64,000 bases of DNA from Budorcas taxicolor (lineage: Eukaryota; Chordata; Mammalia; Artiodactyla; Bovidae): positions 17,066,434 to 17,130,433 of the forward strand of contig NC_068934.1 of assembly GCF_023091745.1 (NCBI RefSeq), read 5' to 3'. The notes below the pieces were generated by a model. That model was not told the origin of the DNA, searched no databases, and saw only the letters and a list, made by a program, of their open reading frames with translations. The position numbers and the translations under genes are program-made. Positions 21,614-31,744 of this stretch are shown piece after piece. Position 1 is the first letter of the stretch; each line of letters starts with the position of its first letter.

Positions 21614-21940
21614 GCTGGGAAACCTGATCCGAGATCTCAGCGTTCCCGGCCAAGTTGCCGCCCCCGGCGCGGCGAGGAGTCCGCGTCGCGCGTCTCTCCC
21701 CTCTCCCCTCCCTGCCCTCCATCTTCACCACCCCCGGCGCGCTCCGGGCGCCCTGCCGCTCAGCTTCGCCGGGAGCTCTCTTCGCCAAAGTTACAAGCGA
21801 TGTTTTCACAGGTGGTGGCGGTGGAAGCAAGTTTTATGTGTGTGTCTGTGTGTGTGTATTCGCGCGCACGCGCTTGGGAGGGGAAGAAGTGCGCTTGGAG
21901 GGGAGGTACGCGGGAGGCCAGTCATCTCGCAAAAACCAGA

Positions 21941-22639
21941 TTCCTCTCTTTGTGGGCGTTATAAGGGGACGTTGCGGCAGAATCCGTTTTCCCTGGTGAC
22001 GGAGAGGATGGGAAGTCCTTGCACCTGGTGGACCTGAACCCGTTGGAGCAGATTTCCCGAGGTGATTGTGTGTCTCCCCTCCACCGTGGTGCTTTGAGAA
22101 TGTTTGAAGGTTTAGCCGTCCCCACGTCCCTCAGGACTTAGGACATAGACGTTCACATAGTTTTAGGGGACTAATTCAGGGAAGGTTTGATTCCTACCAC
22201 CTGCCTTTCAGTGCGTGGGGGCAGGGTTCAGGTTGGTGTGCGGACTCGCCAAGTCTGTGGTGGGGAAGTTGTCAGGGATGGAAAGGTTTTCCAGAGAGAT
22301 CTCTTGGATTCATTAGCCTCCTAGTATCAAACCCTCTCTTGAGGAGGGTGGTGGGCGGAATGTGGGCAGTAGGCCAGTGAAGCATCCTACTGGACCGTGG
22401 GGAGAAAAGGGTCGGCCTTGTTCAATGAGGGGCGCCAGAGGGCAGAACCAGGGCTCAACCGTAAAAAGAACCACCAGAAGACAGTTCTGCAAGCGAATGG
22501 AATGACCTGGAATACGAGGTAATGAGCTCTGTAGGAACAGGTGTTGCCTGGATCTCCAAAGGCTATCCTCCCATAGATCTGACTAGGTGGTAGGATCTCT
22601 TCCGTGGTTTTGTGGGGTTAAATCCAGAGGATGTGACTT
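21941..22639. other. Unique DNA at CpG island shore
   Basis: No repeat or exon recognised. Confidence 0.45.
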
Positions 22640-22815
22640 TAACCCCTTAATTTCCTGGACGGGAGTCATGACTCTATGGCCTTAGGCAAGTTTCCTTTGA
22701 AGCTTCAGCCCTCTTGCTTGTAAATTGGGAGGATACTATCTAGTTTCCAGCATTGTAAGGATTAAGGTCCATAGAGCCTCTGACATACTGCAAGCCATTC
22801 ACAGATGGTCATTCC
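22640..22815 (+). repeat. MIR SINE remnant
   Basis: 'ccttaggcaagtttcctttg', 'gtaaattgggaggatactat' and 'cattgtaaggattaaggtcc' follow the sense MIR order. Confidence 0.7.
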
Positions 22816-23639
22816 CTCCCACCTCCTTCATCCCTTTACGACGTGTTGCTTTGAGAGTGGGGGATGGGCAGGGAAAACAACAACCCCAGAAAAACCAGCA
22901 ATATTGCATCCACAGTCTATTTAAAACCAGCTCAAATGCTTGAAACAAAAATATCTTCTCTTTTCTTAGAAAAGTCATTTCCAGTTTTGTTAGAATTTCT
23001 CCCTCATTGAGTCCCTTTTTTTTCCCTCGCAGAATTATATCCTCATGCAGATTGGCTTGTTACATAACCTGATATTTCCAGATCAAAAGTTACGAATAAT
23101 GGGGAAAAAGGGTGATTAAGAATTTAAGGTACTGTTGGATGAGACAAGCAAGGGACTCAGTTTGAGACCCTTGCTCACACTCTTTAAGTGTATTAGAGGC
23201 TGAAGGAAAATGAGGCCTACTAAGCACATAGTACAGATCCTCACTGGGTACTTAGCTGCCTGTCTGGTTCTAACAGGTGGCTACTCTGCCTGGGCCCCAG
23301 CCTCCCCTGATGTTCCTGTCCCCGTACACTGTCCCACATCCATAAATGCAGGTTTGATTCCAAGAGCCTAGCAGGGTAAATCCACGTCAATTTCAGATCT
23401 AAAGAGCTAAATTTTACCTGCCTTCTAACATGGTCTATGAGCCTGGCTTATTATAACTGAAAGCTAAATCACTCCATCTTGGCTTTGCGTTGAAAGACTG
23501 CTATGGGGGCCACTTAGAAAGTCACACGTGCCCCAGTTCCCAGGGAACCAAGCATGCATGGATCCCTGAATTTATAGTTTTCCATAAGGAAGGCTGCTAA
23601 TGAAACTGTAAATGTAGAGGCTTGGTCCTCTGTGGGTTA
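22816..23639. other. Unique DNA; possible small exon at 23033-23128
   Basis: A strong acceptor-like sequence (TTTTTTTTCCCTCGCAG, AG at 23031-23032) is followed 96 bp later by a donor-like TTTAAG|GTACTG. Coding potential is poor: one frame is open for 28 codons and then stops. See findings. Confidence 0.3.
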
Positions 23640-23992
23640 TATATTTATTACTTTTTCACAATTATTTTCTAACTTTTATTGTCTTTATTCTAATTACCAA
23701 AGTAATATACGTTCACTGTAGCAAAGTAAGACAATGCAGAGAAAAGCAAAAAGAAAATGTTTCACCACGATCGGGGTTGTACCTTGTGACTTCTCTTTAT
23801 GACTAGAAAAAATGAGATCATAGTTAGAGTATTTTCAGTGCTTATTTTCCTTTCTTGATAAATCTTTCCATGTTATGACTTTTTCCCCATGGCAACATTT
23901 TTAATGGGTACATAGAACCCCAACATTTTAATATGGCATAATTTAGTAGAACAGTACACAAATTTTGACTTTTGGTTTATTTTTAGTTTTTT
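23640..23992 (+). repeat. Old L1-type remnant, left part
   Basis: 'attaccaaagtaatatacgt', 'tcactgtagcaaagtaagac' and later 'ggcaacatttttaatgggta' resemble old L1 3' DNA. It continues at 24263 after a SINE insertion. Confidence 0.5.
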
Positions 23993-24262
23993 CGGAGAAG
24001 GCAGTGGCAACCCACTCTAGTACTCTTGCCTGGAAAACCCCATGGATGGAGAAGCCTGGTAGGCTGCAGTCCATGGGGTCACTGAGGGTCGGACACAACT
24101 GAGCGACTTCACTTTCACTTTTCACTTTCATGCATTGGAGAAGGAAATGGCAACCCACTCCAGTGTTCTTGCCTGGAGAATCCCAGGGACGAGGGAGACT
24201 GGTAGGCTGCCGTCTATGGGGTCACACAGAGTCGGACACGACTGAAGTGACTTAGCTTAGCT
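23993..24262 (+). repeat. Bov-A2 dimeric SINE
   Basis: Two Bov-A monomers (23993-24110 and 24135-24262) joined by the ACTTTCACTTTTCACTTTC linker and a TGCATTGGAG junction. The flanks GTTTATTTTTAG (from 23975) and GTTTATTTTTATTTTAG (from 24264) look like an imperfect target-site duplication. No coding capacity. Confidence 0.94.
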
Positions 24263-24420
24263 AGTTTATTTTTATTTTAGTTTTTTATTATTATCACAAA
24301 GCTGCAGTAATTATTCTTGTACACACTGGGCAATTTTAGCGTTTCATTGAGATAAATCCCCAAAAAGCAGGATTGCAGAATCAGAGGCATATGCCATGGT
24401 GAGACTTCTGTCACACATGA
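24263..24420 (+). repeat. Old L1-type remnant, right part
   Basis: 'attattcttgtacacactgg', 'gagataaatccccaaaaagc' and 'aggattgcagaatcagaggc' are typical L1 3' sequence. Confidence 0.55.
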
Positions 24421-25805
24421 AAAGGAGTGGAGTCCCTTGTGATTTCTACTTCATCTTTTTTAAACCAGAATATGGCTGCTTACTTTGCAATCCTTTGCAG
24501 GCATGAGGGACTAGGTAGGAGAGAGAGGTAGGGGTGATAATCAAACCTCAAGCAGAGGATTTGCATAACTTTGAGCCTTTCTGCTAAACTGATAGGCAAA
24601 TCATTTTTTCCAAGAACATTTTCCTTCTCTGGCTGTCTTGGAATCATCACTCTCTGTAGCCCTTCAGCCATCAGTGGAGACAAAATATGTAGATATGTGT
24701 CTGTATTGTAGGTGAGGCTGGCTCCCTGGTGAATGACAGACGTTCCTCAGAGAACTGAGTGTGTCTTTGCATTTGGAGTCCCCTCTCCACGCACCCCATT
24801 TTTGCTTCAGAGGCCTTAGAAAAGTTTGCAAAGGAAACCACCCCAAGGTAAGCTTATCCTCCCTTTCCCAACCCCATTGTCTGCTGCATGGCATTTATTG
24901 GGACCAGCAGCCTAAAAGTCTCACTTTGTGATCCCTGGGCACAATTAAAAAACAAACAACAACAACCAAAAACCACCTACTTGCTGTTCCTAAGTAGTTG
25001 GTCTCTACTCTTGTCCCATCCTTGCTTGGGCCAGTTCAGTCCCCAGATGTGTTTGTCAGCCTTCCTTTCAGGCATCAGATTTCTGTGATCCAGAAAAGAT
25101 TTGTTGCCTGTGGTTAGACGACTTGTCCTCTGACAAAGTATTGTATGGAGCCAGTAGGGGAAGTCCAGTCCTCCCGTTTCCAAGGTGTCCCCAGGCTCAG
25201 CAGGAGACATCAGGAGTTCCTTTAGATCGAATGGAGAGGTCTGATGCCGTAGTCACCATAAAGGAAGTCTGCTTTGCTGGTCGCAGACTCTGACTTCTGA
25301 CAAGTGTTTAGATGCTTCCTTGATACTGACACACTCCACTTTCACTTGGGGGAGGTGAGGGAGTATTTTTGTCCTTTGCCACATCCCGAACATCAAATCG
25401 GGGCTTTTCTTTCATTTGTGAAACAAAAAGGAAACAGGGCATCGAAGTAGCAGGATCTCAAGAGCAAGCATGCCCTGCCCCCTCCTCCCTGTCCCCTGAG
25501 CCCTGCATTTGCTTTGCCAGTGGATGGGAAATGTGGCCTGGACCTACAGTGAGGAAAGGGTATAAGAGGCAACTGATTAATCACTAGGATCATCAAGAAC
25601 CTTAAGTTTTAAGAATGTTTGTCTCACAAAAGACCCCATTTTTTCGCTGTGGAATGATTGTTGATTTCTAAAATTCTGATCTTTGAACTCTTTTGAAAGT
25701 CAAACCAGAGAGCTGGAGTTTGGTGAAACACTTGCCAATTTCTGAAATTAGTTTCCCTCTCTAGAAAACTAGGTTGGGAGACGAGAGTAGATTTGATGTT
25801 TTATA
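24421..25805. other. Unique DNA without supported exon
   Basis: No repeat family assigned. Short overlapping open frames are unsupported. Confidence 0.45.
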
Positions 25806-25985
25806 AATTTGTGCTTCTCAAATTTTAACCCATGTTACTGGAAAATCTTGTTAAAACTCAGGTTCTAATTCAGTAGGTCTAGAGTAGGTCTAAAGATCCT
25901 TAGGACCGAAGAATCTGCTTTTCTGACCAACTCCCAGCGGGTATTTTGCTGCTGGTCCATGGCCCAACTTGGAGAAGCAAGATCT
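25806..25985 (+). repeat. MER5A non-autonomous hAT (Charlie) DNA transposon
   Basis: 'gtgcttctcaaattttaacc', 'aaaatcttgttaaaactcag', 'taattcagtaggtctagag' and 'gaatctgcttttctgacc' match the order of MER5A. There is no transposase; old copies of this kind were mobilised in trans. Confidence 0.88.
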
Positions 25986-26204
25986 CAAGCTACTTCCTAC
26001 TCCAACCTTATTACAGAAAGTAATAATAGTGACTGCTAGACGTCAGGAGGAGCTGTCTTGTAGTCTGGTGTTGTAAAGGACGTGTCTGTTCTTGCCTTTT
26101 CAGTTTTGAGAATTGGCATCTTCATTTTCTCAGACAGGCTGGGGAGGGACTTTGTCAACCCTCTCATCCTGTGGTTGTTCAGGAAGTGGAAGAATGGGGC
26201 AGGA

Positions 26205-26340
26205 ACAAAACCAACTGAGTGCCTCTGAAAGTCAGGTAGCTGCTGTTATCACCATGTTCTGTATGGGAAGACAAGCTCAATAAGGCGAGCCATCTGTCCA
26301 GGACAGACACCAAGGCCCAGCATTTGATTGTACACCTCTT
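26205..26340 (-). repeat. Possible MIR remnant
   Basis: Weak inverted MIR pattern around 'gctgttatcaccatgttctg' and 'tgggaagacaagctcaataa'. Confidence 0.35.
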
Positions 26341-26379
26341 TGACCCCCAGACCTTATTTTTCTTAGAATGGCAACTTTG

Positions 26380-26980
26380 TAGCTTTCTAGAATGCCAGGT
26401 AATTAAAACTGAGTGCTTATTAGCTAAGTGTTTCCCTTTAAAGGTGCTTTTACTAGGCCTACTTTAAGAGTGGATCCAGACATTTCAAAATTTGCATCAT
26501 TGTCAGGCAAGCAATTAAAGTGCTTAAGGGCTTAAAAGCAATTTGTTCAAGTTGGCTAAATATCCACCCTCCCCAATCTTGTTTGTTTTATTAATTTACT
26601 CATCAAACTGTGACATCAAAACCATTGCAAACGTAAATTTCAGTATCTTCCGATTGGTGGAACCTTTCAAACAAAAGAACCTGGCGGTGATGAGATCCAC
26701 AGTGGAAGGATCTGGTGCAGGGTGAGTCAGAGAAATCAGCCTTTTACTAAATAAACCCAGCCTTGCTTTGGCCTCTGGATGAGTATTGGTCCTTGGAACA
26801 TTTTATTAACGTGCGATTATTCTGAGAACCAGTCAGCAACGCAGCTCTTTGCAAAAACATTCATTAGCTGATCTTTACATCACCCCCAGATGGCAGATAA
26901 ATAGCATTAACCCTGCATCTGAGAGAAAAATGGACACCCAGCGATGTGGGTAGAAGAGGCAGAGTCTTGCCTTGCAGGAA
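26380..26980. other. Candidate conserved non-coding element
   Basis: A 600-bp unique block inside repeat-rich DNA with dense transcription-factor-like words: GGTAATTAAAAC (26399), CAATTAAAGTGCTTAAG (26512), a CCAAT box in inverse (GATTGGTGG, near 26652) and an AP-1 site TGAGTCA (26723-26729). No coding frame. Conservation cannot be judged from one sequence. Confidence 0.3.
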
Positions 26981-27064
26981 GGATGGCAGAGGTAGGTGGC
27001 ACTGGGGACTCTATGAGTGTGCCACTCAGAAAATACTGGCTGGTGCACTAGGTACTCCAGAGCT

Positions 27065-27255
27065 GCGCTGTGCAATGTGGCCACTAGTCACAATTTGAGT
27101 TCAATTTAATTCAAGTTAAATCAAACTAATAATTCATCTCCTCCATTGCTCTAGCCGCGTTTCAGGTGCTCAGGAGAGGAGAGTGGCTACCATATCAGAC
27201 TGTGCAGATACGGATCATTTCTATCATCACACAAAGTTCTCTCGGACAGTGTTGG
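27065..27255. repeat. hAT-type MER remnant
   Basis: 'gctgtgcaatgtggccacta' and a right end with 'ggacagtgttggtctggaag' resemble the ends of a MER DNA transposon whose consensus begins with a 'tagccactagccaca' block. Exact family not assigned. Confidence 0.45.
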
Positions 27256-27539
27256 TCTGGAAGCTTGGCGTCTGACAAACACAGAGGTCCTCACCCCCTG
27301 AAGCTCTCATGCAAAATTTCCTAAAAGGACGCCTGACGTTCGGTATTTCTATCATTTTATAACCCGAGCTGTGGCGGAGTACTTCCGGGTGGTGGGTAGG
27401 GACCTAGTTCAAGTCCCTGTTCATCCACATACCCGTTCAAAGACTAGAGGTAGGTTATTGAACGAGTCTGTACACACTCTGTGCCTCTTTGCAGATCCAT
27501 GCTACTATTTTTCACTTGCTAGCCAAGATTATTTGTCAG
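27256..27539. other. No recognisable feature
   Basis: Unique DNA. Confidence 0.35.
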
Positions 27540-27990
27540 ACAACATTGGATTCTGGAGGGGATGCTGGGAGAAAGGTACTCTCCTTTGCTGCTGGTGGAA
27601 ATGCAAATTAACCTACCCTTTTAGGAAAGCAATTTGGCAATAACTGTCACTAGTCCTAGAAACACTTATTCCCTTTATTCCAGTATTTCGATTCTAGGAA
27701 TCTAGCCAAAGGAAATAATCAGAGATGGGCAGAAAAGATGTAAGAATAAAAATGTTCATTGCAGTGTTATTTATAATGGTGCAAAAAGAAGAATTGGATG
27801 GGACAAGTTAAATATGGCAGAGCCAAGCAGTGGGATATTATGCAAAGATTAAGTGTTGTTTCTGACATGTTTTTTGTGACATGGGAGAATGCCACAAAGA
27901 AATTTATGTTTAAAAAAAAAAAGAAATTTATGTTTAGAAAAATACCACGTGCTCTAGTATTAAAACCCAAATATATTTGTCAAAGCAGGC
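27540..27990 (+). repeat. Old L1 remnant
   Basis: 'gctgctggtggaaatgcaaa', 'ggaaagcaatttggcaataa' and 'aaaatgttcattgcagtgtt' are classic ORF2/3' UTR L1 landmarks. Coding potential is lost. A small poly(A) flanked by a 17-bp direct repeat lies inside it (27896-27936). Confidence 0.75.
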
Positions 27991-28124
27991 ATTTGTTGAA
28001 ACAGAGCCGAGAAGAAATAGACAAGCTAGTAAAGGTTGTAACCTGTGAATTAGTAGAATTTTTTGATCATTTTGGGAGAATCATTTTCGCTTTTTCCTCT
28101 AAACTTGGTACTTTATTTTTCTTT

Positions 28125-28275
28125 TGTTTACTGCGTCGCGGTGCCTGGGCTTCTCACTCAGAGCACAGGCTTCAGGTATGTGGGCTCAGTAGTTGCGCTG
28201 CAAGGGTTTAGCTGCTCCTCAGATTGTGGGATCTTCCCGAACCAAAGGTCGAACTCCTGTCCCCTACATTGGCAG
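28125..28275 (-). repeat. CHR-type artiodactyl SINE, truncated
   Basis: 'cgcggtgcctgggcttctca', 'gtgggctcagtagttgcgct' and 'gtgggatcttcccgaacca' are CHR SINE sequence. It stops at CCCCTACATTGGCAG, where the Bov-tA copy begins. Confidence 0.85.
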
Positions 28276-28490
28276 CTGGAAAGTGAAAGTGAAGTCGCTC
28301 AGTCGTGTCTGACTCTGCGACCCCGTGGACTGCGGCCCACCAGGCTCCTCCATCCATGGGATTTTCCAGGCAAGAATACTGGAGTGGGGTGCCATTTCCT
28401 TTTCCAGGGCATCTTCCAGACCTAGGGATTGAACCCGGGTCTCCTACATTGTAGGCAGATGCTTTACCGTCTGAGCCACCAGGGAACTGC
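28276..28490 (-). repeat. Bov-tA SINE
   Basis: Inverted full-length type: AGTCGCTCAGTCGTGTCTGA, then the Bov-A body, then the tRNA-like head ending CTGAGCCACCAGGGAACTG at right. Confidence 0.93.
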
Positions 28491-28769
28491 TAGAGCACCG
28501 GTGAAGTTTGGATTTCTTTAAAATTTTTTTATAACTAAACCAGCCTGCAGTGTTTGGCCACCGCGTGTCCTGCTGTGCTCTGCCCAGTGCCGCTGTGCGG
28601 TCAGGGACTCTCAGCTCTCCCTATCTGCCCTTTCTAGCAGTTTGGCATTTCTGGCTTATCCTATCTAGTGTTTGTCTACCGTCAACGCCAGTAAGTGCTT
28701 CCTAGCATCCAACCTGAACTGCTTCTCATGGCCCCTGAAGTCAGTTTCTCTGTGTGCACGCTCTGAGGT
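28491..28769. other. No recognisable feature
   Basis: Unassigned. A weak resemblance to an old CR1/L3 LINE near 28690-28730 was not strong enough to call. Confidence 0.35.
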
Positions 28770-28975
28770 GATTGGGAAGAGCGTCAGCTTTGGAGCCGGA
28801 AAGAACTGGGTCAGACCCTGACACCCACTACCTCTCCGTGTGACCTTGGGCAACCTTCTGAGCCTCAAAGCTCTCATCTGTAAAACTGGGAACACAGGTG
28901 AGCTCATCTCATATCGAGTGGCTGTGAGGATTAAGTGTTCATTCAGGAGAACGCCTGGCACAGGTAAGTAAGGAG
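28770..28975 (+). repeat. MIR SINE, well preserved
   Basis: 'agcgtcagctttggagccgg', 'gtgaccttgggcaaccttct', 'catctgtaaaactgggaac' and 'gctgtgaggattaagtgttc' cover nearly the whole MIR. Confidence 0.9.
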
Positions 28976-29529
28976 GCAGATGACCTCAGGGCTGGGCGCA
29001 TGGTGCTGTGGAGGAGGTCGGCTCCTTTGTCTGCCAGGATCCTCCCTGGAGGTTGGCAGGGTCCCCACTTTCCTGATGGTGATGGGCGTCTGGTGGTTGC
29101 AGGACTCATCCCCAACACATGGCTTTGGGTTTGCAGAGCTGGGACTTGATGGATTGTGGCCAATGCTGAGTTGTGGGCCTTCTCAGGTACAGGCTGGCGA
29201 GCTCTGTTGCTGCCTGGCCTGTTTTCTTTTGTTTTATCAGTTTCTATGGGATGCACTTCATCCTAATCCTGTGTAAACCCCTCAATATTTCCCAGCCACG
29301 TGCTCCATCCCTCTCAAGGAATAAATAAAGCAGACTGTTCCATTATTGCAGGATGAATGATTATAACAACAACAAAAAAAGATGCTTAATTCAAAAGTAG
29401 CCCTGATAGAGTAACAGAGGTAGGGGTGCTCAGCCTGGAACCCCTTCCCAGGAGGTCTCCAGAACCCTGTGGCTCAGCTCACTTTTTTGGCCATCTTGTG
29501 AAACCGCCACCCACACTTCCTGTCTTGGT
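28976..29529. other. No recognisable feature
   Basis: Unique DNA. Open frames on both strands (28939-29276) mirror each other and are unsupported. Confidence 0.4.
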
Positions 29530-29735
29530 AGCTTGTAAGAGACCCTGAATTTGTGGACGGCCCCACTGCCAGTTGTGACACTTCATTTCTGTGGGACTTT
29601 GACAAGTTATTTAATGTCTACACTCCTTAGTTTCCTTATCCACAAGTTGGGGATAATGATGATTCTTTGGTAGCATTGTTGAGAGGATTATCAGGAAAGA
29701 ACGTGGCACTTTTGTGAGTCCTTATCATTGTTGAG
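29530..29735 (+). repeat. MIR SINE remnant
   Basis: 'gggactttgacaagttattt', 'cttagtttccttatccacaa' and 'tgttgagaggattatcagga' follow the sense MIR. Confidence 0.8.
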
Positions 29736-29849
29736 TGAGCATCTTTTTTTTTTGAGGGCCACCTGAATCATGAGTTTTCTTTCCTCCACTATGGATAGTT
29801 CTCCCATGTACTTTAGTTAAGTGTTTTTCAAAGCCATGTAGGACAGTAG

Positions 29850-30085
29850 TCAATTCTAGTGGATTTGGGGTTGAATTCTCTGTTTGTCACCTAGTAGCTG
29901 TAGGACATGACTGAAGCGACTTAGCAGCTGCAGCAGCAGCAGCAGCAGCAGCAGCTTTATGAAGTCAAGTAACTCCTCTGAGCTTTCAACATCTTTTCAT
30001 TTCTAAAATGGGAAATAGAAGTCTCTACCCCAAACAGTTGGTGTGGGGTTGGTAAAGCTGGTCAAGTGCCTGACGGGCTGCGTCT
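29850..30085 (+). repeat. MIR SINE interrupted by a tiny Bov-A insertion
   Basis: The MIR reads 'gtcacctagtagctgta' up to about 29902 and resumes with 'tatgaagtcaagtaactcct', 'ctgagctttcaacatctttt' and 'catttctaaaatgggaaat' from 29956. Confidence 0.75.
29903..29955 (+). repeat. Ultra-short Bov-A SINE 3' end with (AGC)n tail
   Basis: Only the last ~28 bp of Bov-A (GGACATGACTGAAGCGACTT) plus the AGC tail are present. The insertion is flanked by AGCTGTA / AGCTTTA, possibly a short duplication. Confidence 0.82.
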
Positions 30086-30514
30086 TTGGTGTGAACAGTG
30101 GCTCTTGCCGTTGCTGTTTTTTCTTCCTGTTATCCCCTTACCCACTTGGCTCTTGACGCTCTGATTCTTGCTTGCAGAGTCTTGACTGAACTGTAATCAC
30201 AGTTCAGCAGTGGACCTACCTGTGTGTTGGTGGGGGGTTGGGCAGGGTGCTGGGAGGGTTCAAGGCAGCTTGTTTCTGGTGTTTGCAGGTCAAACTCTAA
30301 GAGGAACCCTGGCACCCCTGCCTTGTGAAAATGGAGGTGTCTGTAGAAATAGAAAAGCCAGGGGGCTCAAGATGTAGACCATGGCCCTTTTTTTCTGACT
30401 CCAGCTCTGGCCCTTTGCCAGTCCACCCAGCCAGGTCAGAGTCATGTTCCACCTGCTTCTCCTAGCTGCTGTCAGATTTTGAGCTGGATTTTGAGTTCCA
30501 GCTCAGCACCCTGC

Positions 30515-30690
30515 ACAGTGGGTCCCAGGCTTGACTGTGTCTCAAAATCAGCTGGGAGCTGTTGTCAATGCCCAGCTCCGCCCCAGAGCGCTCTGAATGG
30601 CTCTAGCTGGGACCCAGGCCACAGAGCTCTGCAGAGCTCCCAAGCTGATGCAAAAGTGTAACCGAGGCTGAGAAATGGTGCAGAGTTATA
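30515..30690 (+). repeat. MER5A-type hAT remnant
   Basis: 'gtctcaaaatcagctgggag', 'ctgttgtcaatgcccagctc' and 'gaggctgagaaatggtgc' follow MER5A order. Confidence 0.7.
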
Positions 30691-31269
30691 GAGCCTCATA
30701 ACAGGTTTGTTCTCTCTCTTCTTCAAAGAAGTGTGGAGGAATTTATGTATGAGGTGGGTGACCTAATTTATTTGAGCTATGGGACTACAGATATAGCAAT
30801 CAAGGCTTCTTTCCCACCCCTTCCCTGGGCCTTCTGGGTGAACTGGGGCATCTGGGTCAGAAAAGTAGCCCTCCTCTCAGCCTGCCTTCTCGTTCCAACA
30901 CAGTTGTGTTCTGAGTGCTGGGAAGGGCCTAACCCTTGCTGGGGGATGTGGTGATATTGCTTTGACCTGGTTTTGCTGCTTTTATGTTCATTTCTGGGCA
31001 GAGCCCTATTAACTATTCATGCAATGCCCTCCACCCGGCCAGCAGGGCCTCGGGACTCCCTGAGTAGAGGAGGGAATGTTTGAGCTGTTTCTGCTTCCTC
31101 GAGAAGGCTGAGATGGGAGTAGCTCGCCAGGACTGGTGCCGGAAAATTGACACGCCCTAAGGGGCTGGAGACCTCGCACATCTGGAAGGTTTGGGTGATT
31201 TTTACATCTTTCAAATAATGACTGTTTTCTTGAGAAACCCTCTTAATTGAAACCCACCCCAAGCTGGGA
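30691..31269. other. No recognisable feature
   Basis: Unique DNA; no exon supported. Confidence 0.4.
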
Positions 31270-31445
31270 AAACATGTTGTGTTCTGGAGAGGGCCTTTGA
31301 AACTTAACATGCCCAGGCACTGCCTGGGGGCTTGTCCACGCATGGGCTCTGACTGAGTTGGCGGGAGCGTGGGCCTGAGACTCTGCACTTCTAATAAGCT
31401 CCTGGGAGCTGCTGATGCTTTTGATTCAAGGTCCACAGGTTCTAA
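31270..31445 (+). repeat. MER5A-type hAT remnant
   Basis: 'ctgcacttctaataagctcc' and 'tgggagctgctgatgctttt' match the MER5A right half; the left part is diverged. Confidence 0.7.
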
Positions 31446-31744
31446 AACCTTGGTCTTCCTTCCTGCTCCTGCTCGCGCTCCACCCCATCTCCCCAGGCTC
31501 AGGACTACCACACGGGGAGTGCCAGGGCCTGTGGAATCTTGTCAGAATCACGCATGTCCTGTTGGCATTGTGGTGTCCTCGGTGGTGGCAGCGGCAGTGG
31601 CACAGTAGGGACAGCGGAGAGTGGTCATTTTCATGTCATAGAAAGATTGCAGTTTGAAGTCTTCCCGTGTCCTCTTCAGGCTTTTATTTTCAGGTCCTCA
31701 AACTAATTAAACCTCACGGCACGTTGTGGAACAGGTAGGGACTT
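31446..31744. other. No recognisable feature
   Basis: Unassigned. Confidence 0.35.

Larger units (their letters stand above)
17400..21940. promoter_or_regulatory. Large CpG island / promoter region
   Basis: GC content and CpG frequency rise sharply near 17400 and fall near 21940, in strong contrast to AT-rich flanks. The island holds GC boxes (GGGCGGGG), many CGCG tracts and almost no interspersed repeats. It contains a candidate first exon with a strong donor after 18547 (+ strand). Other donor-like sites are GCG|GTGAGG near 17920 and AAT|GTAAGTA after 20053, so alternative first exons are possible. The 17480-17870 part is markedly purine-rich on the + strand. CpG-rich long open frames on both strands are composition effects, not proteins. 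This is a promoter of at least one gene; direction and identity are not certain. Confidence 0.9.

Noticed and set aside
20870..21964. 364-codon open frame in the CpG island, + strand
   Set aside because: High GC removes stop codons; frames are open on both strands and run through a 17-bp minisatellite. No domain recognised.
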